Assembly: GCA_023145535.1 (NCBI GenBank)
Contig: JAGLDQ010000017.1
Coordinates: forward strand, 1-6,186
From: Cocleimonas sp.
GTDB taxonomy: Bacteria; Pseudomonadota; Gammaproteobacteria; Thiotrichales; Thiotrichaceae
Direction: 5' to 3'
DNA length: 6,186 nt
The notes beneath the pieces were generated by a model. That model was not told the DNA's origin. It did not search any database and saw only the letters and a list, made by a program, of their open reading frames with translations. A program made the translations under genes and the position numbers. Shown one piece after another: positions 4,059-6,186 of the stretch (the first letter of the stretch is position 1; the number at the start of each line of letters is the position of its first letter).

Positions 4059-6176
4059 ATGGAACAAGCCCAGCAAATACTAACAAATACCTTTGGTTAT
4101 AATGAGTTTCGCCATCAGCAAGGGGAGATTATTGATACCATCATTAATGGTCATGATGCTTTTGTGCTAATGCCCACAGGGGGGGGGAAATCTTTATGCT
4201 ATCAAATACCCGCATTAGTTCGTGATGGCGTTGGAATTATTGTCTCCCCCTTGATTGCGTTAATGCAAGATCAAGTCAATGCGCTACGCCAATTAGGGCT
4301 GAGGGCAGCTTTTCTAAACTCGACTCAATCTTATGATGAAGCACAGTATGTTAAAAATGCGTTACGCAACAATCAACTGGATTTTCTCTATGTAGCACCG
4401 GAGAGATTATTAATGCCAGCGACACTTGGCTTATTAAGTAGTAGCTATATCTCATTGATTGCTATCGATGAAGCCCATTGTGTATCGCAGTGGGGGCATG
4501 ATTTTCGTCCAGAATATCAGCAATTATCGGTACTATCAGAGCGCTTTCCCAATATTCCACGTGTCGCATTAACGGCCACAGCGGATGCCAGAACACGCAC
4601 AGAAATCATCAGCCAACTGGGACTGTACCGCGCTCAAACCTATGTGAGTAGTTTCGATCGCCCCAATATTCGTTATATTATTTCTCAAGCCGCGAATGCG
4701 AGAGCTAGATTGTTAAACTTTATAGAGCAGAATCACTCTGAAGATGCGGGTATAGTCTATTGTTTATCAAGAAAAAAAGTGGAGGATACAGCGGAGTACC
4801 TCTGTTCTAAAGGGCGAATAGCTTTAGCCTATCATGCTGGTATGCCCGCACATATTAGGCAAGAACATCAAGAACGGTTTTTACGAGAGGATCGTGTAAT
4901 TATTGTCGCGACCATTGCTTTTGGTATGGGGATTGATAAACCCGATGTACGTTTTGTCGCACATTTAAGTTTGCCAAAAAATATTGAAGCTTACTATCAA
5001 GAAACAGGTAGAGCAGGGCGTGATGGTGAACCAGCCAATGCATGGATGAGCTATGGACTGCAAGACTTAGGTATGCTTGGGAGAATGCTCGATGAAGGAG
5101 AGGGAAGCCCAGAGTATAAGCGCATCATTAAAGGTAAATTAGATGCCATGCTGGGTTTATGTGAATCGACCGAATGTCGTCGCCAAACTATTCTTAAATA
5201 CTTTGATGAGGCAATGAAAAACCCCTGTGGTAATTGTGATAACTGTTTAAATCCGCCCGAAACGTGGGATGCATCTGTTGAGGCACAAAAAGCATTGTCC
5301 GCAATTTATCGTACAGGACAGCAATTTGGTGTTGTCTATGTTATTGATATTTTAGTTGGTAAAACGGATGATCGCATCAGACGCAATGGCCATAATCAAT
5401 TAGCCGTTTGGAGCATGGGAAGCCACCTCAAGCAAGTTGAATGGCGTAGTTTAATTCGGCAATTAATAGCGCAAGGATATATACGGATCGATAGCGAACG
5501 CTTTGGCGCATTGGAGCTAACAGAAAAGGCACGCCCTGTGCTACGAGGGGAAGAAAAAATACGCGCTAGAAAATACTCAGCCAAAGAAAAAAATACAAAA
5601 AAACAGCGTGATAAAGACACTAATCTTAGAGCGATTGATCATGCGCTTTATGAAGCATTGCGGGAGAAAAGACGAAGCATAGCAAAAGAGCAAGATGTGC
5701 CTGCTTTTGTTATTTTTGGTGATAAAACATTAGCAGAAATAGCACGTAAAAGACCACAATCAGAACGCTCTTTTCTTGCTATTAGCGGTGTTGGTGAAAG
5801 TAAGTTAGCGCGCTATGGCAAAACCTTTATTGCGACTATAAAGGAATACCCACTTCCCGCATTATTAGAAAATACGTTCAGTGATACCGTTAACGCGACA
5901 CTATTGCTCTATCAAAACGGCATGGGGCTAGAAGCGATAGCCAAAGAAAGGGGATTCGTCGTTTCCACCGTGCAATCGCATCTTTCAGAAGCCATAGAGG
6001 CAGGTACATTAAAAGCCAAAGATGCACTGGGACTTTCTGATGATGATATTGCGCTAATAGAAAATATGGCTGAATCACTAAATAGCGCTGAAGAGCAGGC
6101 ACTCAAGCCTCTTTATATGGCATTGGAAGAAAAATGGGATTATGGGGTGTTGCGTTGTGTTGTTGCAGGAATGTAA
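4059..6176 (+). CDS. recQ: ATP-dependent DNA helicase RecQ, with C-terminal HTH_40-like domain
   Basis: RecQ is a 3'-to-5' DNA helicase of the RecF recombination and replication-fork repair pathways. The 705-residue product has, in order: motif 0 FRHQQ (17-21), Walker A PTGGGKS (39-45), motif II DEAH (137-140) with the aromatic-rich loop SQWGHDFRPEY (143-153), motif III LTATA (171-175), motif VI QETGRAGRDG (314-323), zinc cysteines C373, C390, C393 and C396, the RQC winged helix (about 405-497), a basic linker (500-520), an HRDC domain (about 523-597) and a further region (about 607-700) containing a helix-turn-helix-like segment, GLEAIAKERGFVVSTVQSHL (623-642), as in HTH_40. E. coli RecQ is about 610 residues and lacks this last part. 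The ATG at 4059 has only a weak GAG five bases upstream, but no other in-frame start is near and the N-terminus aligns well. It is divergent from purM. Oddities are a nine-G run in Walker A and an A-rich slippery stretch in the linker. Confidence 0.96.
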   Translation: MEQAQQILTNTFGYNEFRHQQGEIIDTIINGHDAFVLMPTGGGKSLCYQIPALVRDGVGIIVSPLIALMQDQVNALRQLGLRAAFLNSTQSYDEAQYVKNALRNNQLDFLYVAPERLLMPATLGLLSSSYISLIAIDEAHCVSQWGHDFRPEYQQLSVLSERFPNIPRVALTATADARTRTEIISQLGLYRAQTYVSSFDRPNIRYIISQAANARARLLNFIEQNHSEDAGIVYCLSRKKVEDTAEYLCSKGRIALAYHAGMPAHIRQEHQERFLREDRVIIVATIAFGMGIDKPDVRFVAHLSLPKNIEAYYQETGRAGRDGEPANAWMSYGLQDLGMLGRMLDEGEGSPEYKRIIKGKLDAMLGLCESTECRRQTILKYFDEAMKNPCGNCDNCLNPPETWDASVEAQKALSAIYRTGQQFGVVYVIDILVGKTDDRIRRNGHNQLAVWSMGSHLKQVEWRSLIRQLIAQGYIRIDSERFGALELTEKARPVLRGEEKIRARKYSAKEKNTKKQRDKDTNLRAIDHALYEALREKRRSIAKEQDVPAFVIFGDKTLAEIARKRPQSERSFLAISGVGESKLARYGKTFIATIKEYPLPALLENTFSDTVNATLLLYQNGMGLEAIAKERGFVVSTVQSHLSEAIEAGTLKAKDALGLSDDDIALIENMAESLNSAEEQALKPLYMALEEKWDYGVLRCVVAGM
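4179..4187 (+). repeat. nine-G homopolymer within the recQ Walker A codons
   Basis: Codons 41-43 (Gly-Gly-Gly of the P-loop) are all GGG, giving an uninterrupted G9. Loss of one G would end the protein after residue 52 (TAG), and gain of one G would end it after residue 55 (TGA). The run is striking in an AT-rich gene where most glycines use GGT or other codons. Confidence 0.9.
5587..5603 (+). repeat. paired A7 tracts in the RecQ linker, including an A AAA AAA slippery heptamer
   Basis: Two A7 runs (5587-5593 and 5597-5603) separated by TAC encode the basic linker around residues 510-515. The second forms A AAA AAA in the reading-frame phase used for -1 frameshifting, with both lysine codons AAA. 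A -1 shift would add two residues and stop at the TGA at 5609-5611. Confidence 0.6.
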
Positions 6177-6186
6177 ATCATACTTG

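Noticed and set aside
3961..4086. 42-residue N-terminal extension of PurM from an ATG at 4086
   Set aside because: It is hydrophobic, absent from PurM proteins, crosses the purM promoter and overlaps the recQ start. The ATG at 3960 gives the normal PurM N-terminus.
5396..6106. - strand open frames opposite recQ
   Set aside because: They lie opposite conserved RQC, HRDC and helix-turn-helix coding sequence and have serine- or arginine-rich composition typical of antisense frames.
1..6186. CRISPR array, insertion sequence, phage gene, toxin-antitoxin pair or defence system
   Set aside because: No regularly spaced repeats, transposase motifs or terminal repeats were seen. The YgfX family was once named as toxin CptA, but this label is doubtful and no SdhE partner is visible here. 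The helicase is a standard RecQ.

Overview
The window reads as ordinary chromosome of a fairly AT-rich gammaproteobacterium. The best taxonomic pointers are a YgfX-like membrane protein, a DUF3106 protein, PurM and PurN close to the E. coli type, and a long RecQ with an extra C-terminal helix-turn-helix. I cannot name the genus. I see no mobile element, CRISPR array, rRNA or tRNA, and no clear new multi-gene system.

Left part (1-1477, + strand). After the probable tail of an upstream gene (ending at 40 or 45) come a YgfX/CptA-family inner-membrane protein (66-539), a 147-bp AT-rich spacer with two perfect inverted repeats, a small single-pass membrane protein that I do not recognise (687-1013), and a secreted DUF3106 protein (1019-1477). 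The last two are 5 bp apart and form a pair. A small membrane protein followed by DUF3106 resembles gene sets found beside extracytoplasmic-function sigma factors in other proteobacteria, but no sigma factor lies inside the window.

Middle part (1470-3960, - strand). purM, purN and lgt form a tight operon read leftwards: purM and purN overlap by 8 bp, and purN and lgt are 12 bp apart. PurN and PurM catalyse steps 3 and 5 of purine synthesis. Lgt attaches diacylglycerol to prolipoproteins. Lgt looks more like Bacteroidetes homologues than typical gammaproteobacterial ones. Its 3' end overlaps the end of the DUF3106 gene by 8 bp, tail to tail.

Right part (3961-6176). A 98-bp divergent region separates purM from recQ (+ strand, 4059-6176). 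It carries a good extended -10 promoter for purM and a weaker candidate for recQ. RecQ is complete: helicase core, zinc/RQC region, HRDC domain and a C-terminal HTH_40-like domain. The points most worth checking are a nine-G run that encodes the three Walker A glycines of RecQ, an A AAA AAA slippery heptamer in its RQC-HRDC linker, and the origin of lgt.
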